DNA of 23,033 nucleotides from a virus. The notes under the pieces are model-generated. The model was not told where the DNA came from. It saw only the letters and a program-made list of their open reading frames with translations, and made no database searches. The stretch lies in IMG/VR virus record IMGVR_UViG_3300031839_000063, positions 1-23,033 of that record; one strand, 5' to 3'. The position numbers were made by a program, and so were the translations under genes. This document shows positions 22,122 through 23,033 of the stretch, piece by piece. The stretch's first letter is position 1; every line of letters begins with the position of its first letter.

Positions 22122-22950
22122 CCCATATAAAATAGAAGGCCCTGCACTCATTAGCTTTAGTGGTGGAAGAACATCAGGCTTTATGTTGCACAATATAATA
22201 CAAGCACATGGCGGTAAGTTGCCCGATGATATTCATGTAGTCTTTGCTAATACAGGCAAGGAAGCACCTGAAACATTAGACTTTGTAAACGACATAGCGA
22301 TTAAATGGGGCATTAAGATACACTGGCTAGAGCTTTACTTTGGTGATGAGCGACCTATCTATAGAACTAAAGAGGTCACATACGAAACAGCATCAAGAAA
22401 TGGTGAGCCCTTTGAAGCATTGCTTGATCATAGAAAATATTTACCCAACCCAGTAACTAGATTCTGTACATCAGAGTTAAAGATAAAAGTTATGTACAGG
22501 TTTATGAGAAAAATTAAAGATTATAAAAATTGGTACAATGTAATTGGTCTTAGACATGACGAACCTAGAAGAGTAGCAAGTGCAATGAAGCAGTACGAGG
22601 TATGGACAAACATAACTCCTATGAATGATGCCAAGCATACAGTCAAAGATGTATCAGAGTTTTGGAAGAAACAAAACTTTGATCTAAACCTAACGAATGC
22701 AAATGGTAAAACTCCTGCTGGTAATTGTGATTTGTGTTTCTTAAAAGGCATGGATACAACACTATCTATATTAAGAGAAAGACCAGAGATGGCAGATTGG
22801 TGGATCAAACAAGAACAAAAGTTTGGTGAACATCAAGGAGCTACCTTTAGAAAAGACAGACCAGGATATATAGAGCTTGTTGATATCAGTAAAAGTCAAC
22901 AAGAATTATTTAATGATGACGATCAGATGACATGTTTCTGCCATGATTAA
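22114..22950 (+). CDS. PAPS reductase-like PP-loop protein
   Basis: The 278-aa product has the PP-loop SFSGGRTS (14-21), FANTGKEAPETLDF (44-57), NPVTRFCTSELK (Cys118), GLRHDEPRR (145-153) and GNCDLCFLKG (Cys205, Cys208), plus a C-terminal CFC (274-276). This is the phosphoadenosine phosphosulfate reductase/DndC-like superfamily, whose members activate substrates by adenylation or handle sulfur. The extra cysteines could hold an iron-sulfur cluster as in DndC-type proteins. Phage members are common but their reaction is unclear; sulfur metabolism, DNA or tRNA thio-modification are options. There is no DndB, D or E partner in the window. It overlaps the primase stop and the next start by identical eight-base ATGATTAA junctions. 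Confidence 0.85.
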   Translation: MINPYKIEGPALISFSGGRTSGFMLHNIIQAHGGKLPDDIHVVFANTGKEAPETLDFVNDIAIKWGIKIHWLELYFGDERPIYRTKEVTYETASRNGEPFEALLDHRKYLPNPVTRFCTSELKIKVMYRFMRKIKDYKNWYNVIGLRHDEPRRVASAMKQYEVWTNITPMNDAKHTVKDVSEFWKKQNFDLNLTNANGKTPAGNCDLCFLKGMDTTLSILRERPEMADWWIKQEQKFGEHQGATFRKDRPGYIELVDISKSQQELFNDDDQMTCFCHD

Positions 22951-23033
22951 GATAGATAAGGAATCATTAAATGAAGCTATGAATGATGTCAGCATAGGAT
23001 TGATCATGTCCTTTCCGATCAGCTTTGGTTTGC
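22943..23033 (+). CDS. Start of a small protein, cut by the window end
   Basis: ATG 22943 opens a frame that runs to the window end (30 codons): MIKIDKESLNEAMNDVSIGL, then IMSFPISFGL. It overlaps the preceding stop by ATGATTAA, the same junction as at 22114. The hydrophobic run at the cut suggests a small membrane protein. No family is assigned. Confidence 0.6.
   Translation, partial: MIKIDKESLNEAMNDVSIGLIMSFPISFGL

Noticed and set aside
1-23033. tRNA genes, CRISPR arrays, insertion sequences, integrase or attachment sites
   Set aside because: No cloverleaf, regular repeat-spacer array, transposase or integrase motif was found in reading the window, and few non-coding stretches could hold them.

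Overview
The window looks like part of the genome of an A+T-rich tailed bacteriophage, most likely a short-tailed (podovirus-like) marine phage of a Gram-negative host. The grounds are tightly packed genes with 1-, 4- and 8-base overlaps, a lysis cassette with Rz/Rz1-type spanins, a P22 gp10-like tail protein, very large candidate internal virion/ejection proteins, and a phage recombination and replication block. No terminase, portal, major capsid or DNA polymerase gene lies in the window, so it is a fragment. Host and lifestyle are inferences.

Layout. (1) 3-1619, plus strand: a CHASE2 - three transmembrane helices - class III adenylyl cyclase. It is cut only by the window edge, its catalytic residues are intact, and it reads directly into the lysis genes. 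(2) 1628-2945: lysis cassette of a small XhlA-like holin candidate, an i-spanin (Rz), an out-of-frame overlapping o-spanin lipoprotein (Rz1) and a GH24 endolysin. (3) 2947-14236: six tail or virion genes, many joined by TAATG stop/start junctions. They include a gp10-like protein with an inserted FCCH-like beta domain, a Gly-rich protein with the DKIPAMLSDGEF motif, a Gln/Gly-rich protein ending in an S74 intramolecular chaperone, a protein with an EF-hand/dockerin-like loop, and a 1291-aa protein. (4) 14238-14567: a DUF1064-type nuclease started by TTG.

(5) 14564-19724, minus strand: an early recombination operon. In transcription order it holds an unknown 148-aa protein, a 57-aa protein, a Sak4-like RecA-fold ATPase, a DUF669/SSB-like protein with an acidic tail, a palindrome-rich 110-base intercistronic region, two small unknown proteins, a RadD/YejH-like SF2 helicase and a PD-(D/E)XK exonuclease with a Cys/His cluster. 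It converges on and overlaps the late plus-strand block at 14564-14567. (6) 19725-19932: a divergent control region with a good sigma70-type promoter for the minus operon, an operator-like inverted repeat and a longer 15-bp inverted repeat. (7) 19933-23033, plus strand: a small HTH protein, a PrimPol-PriCT-helicase replication protein, a PAPS-reductase-like PP-loop protein and the start of another small gene cut by the window end.

How they fit together: the divergent region probably switches the early recombination operon (minus) against the HTH/primase operon (plus). The recombination proteins could supply annealing, ssDNA protection, unwinding and resection. The structural and lysis genes form the late block. 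The most unusual item is the membrane adenylyl cyclase translationally joined to the lysis genes, which suggests cyclic-nucleotide signalling late in infection.
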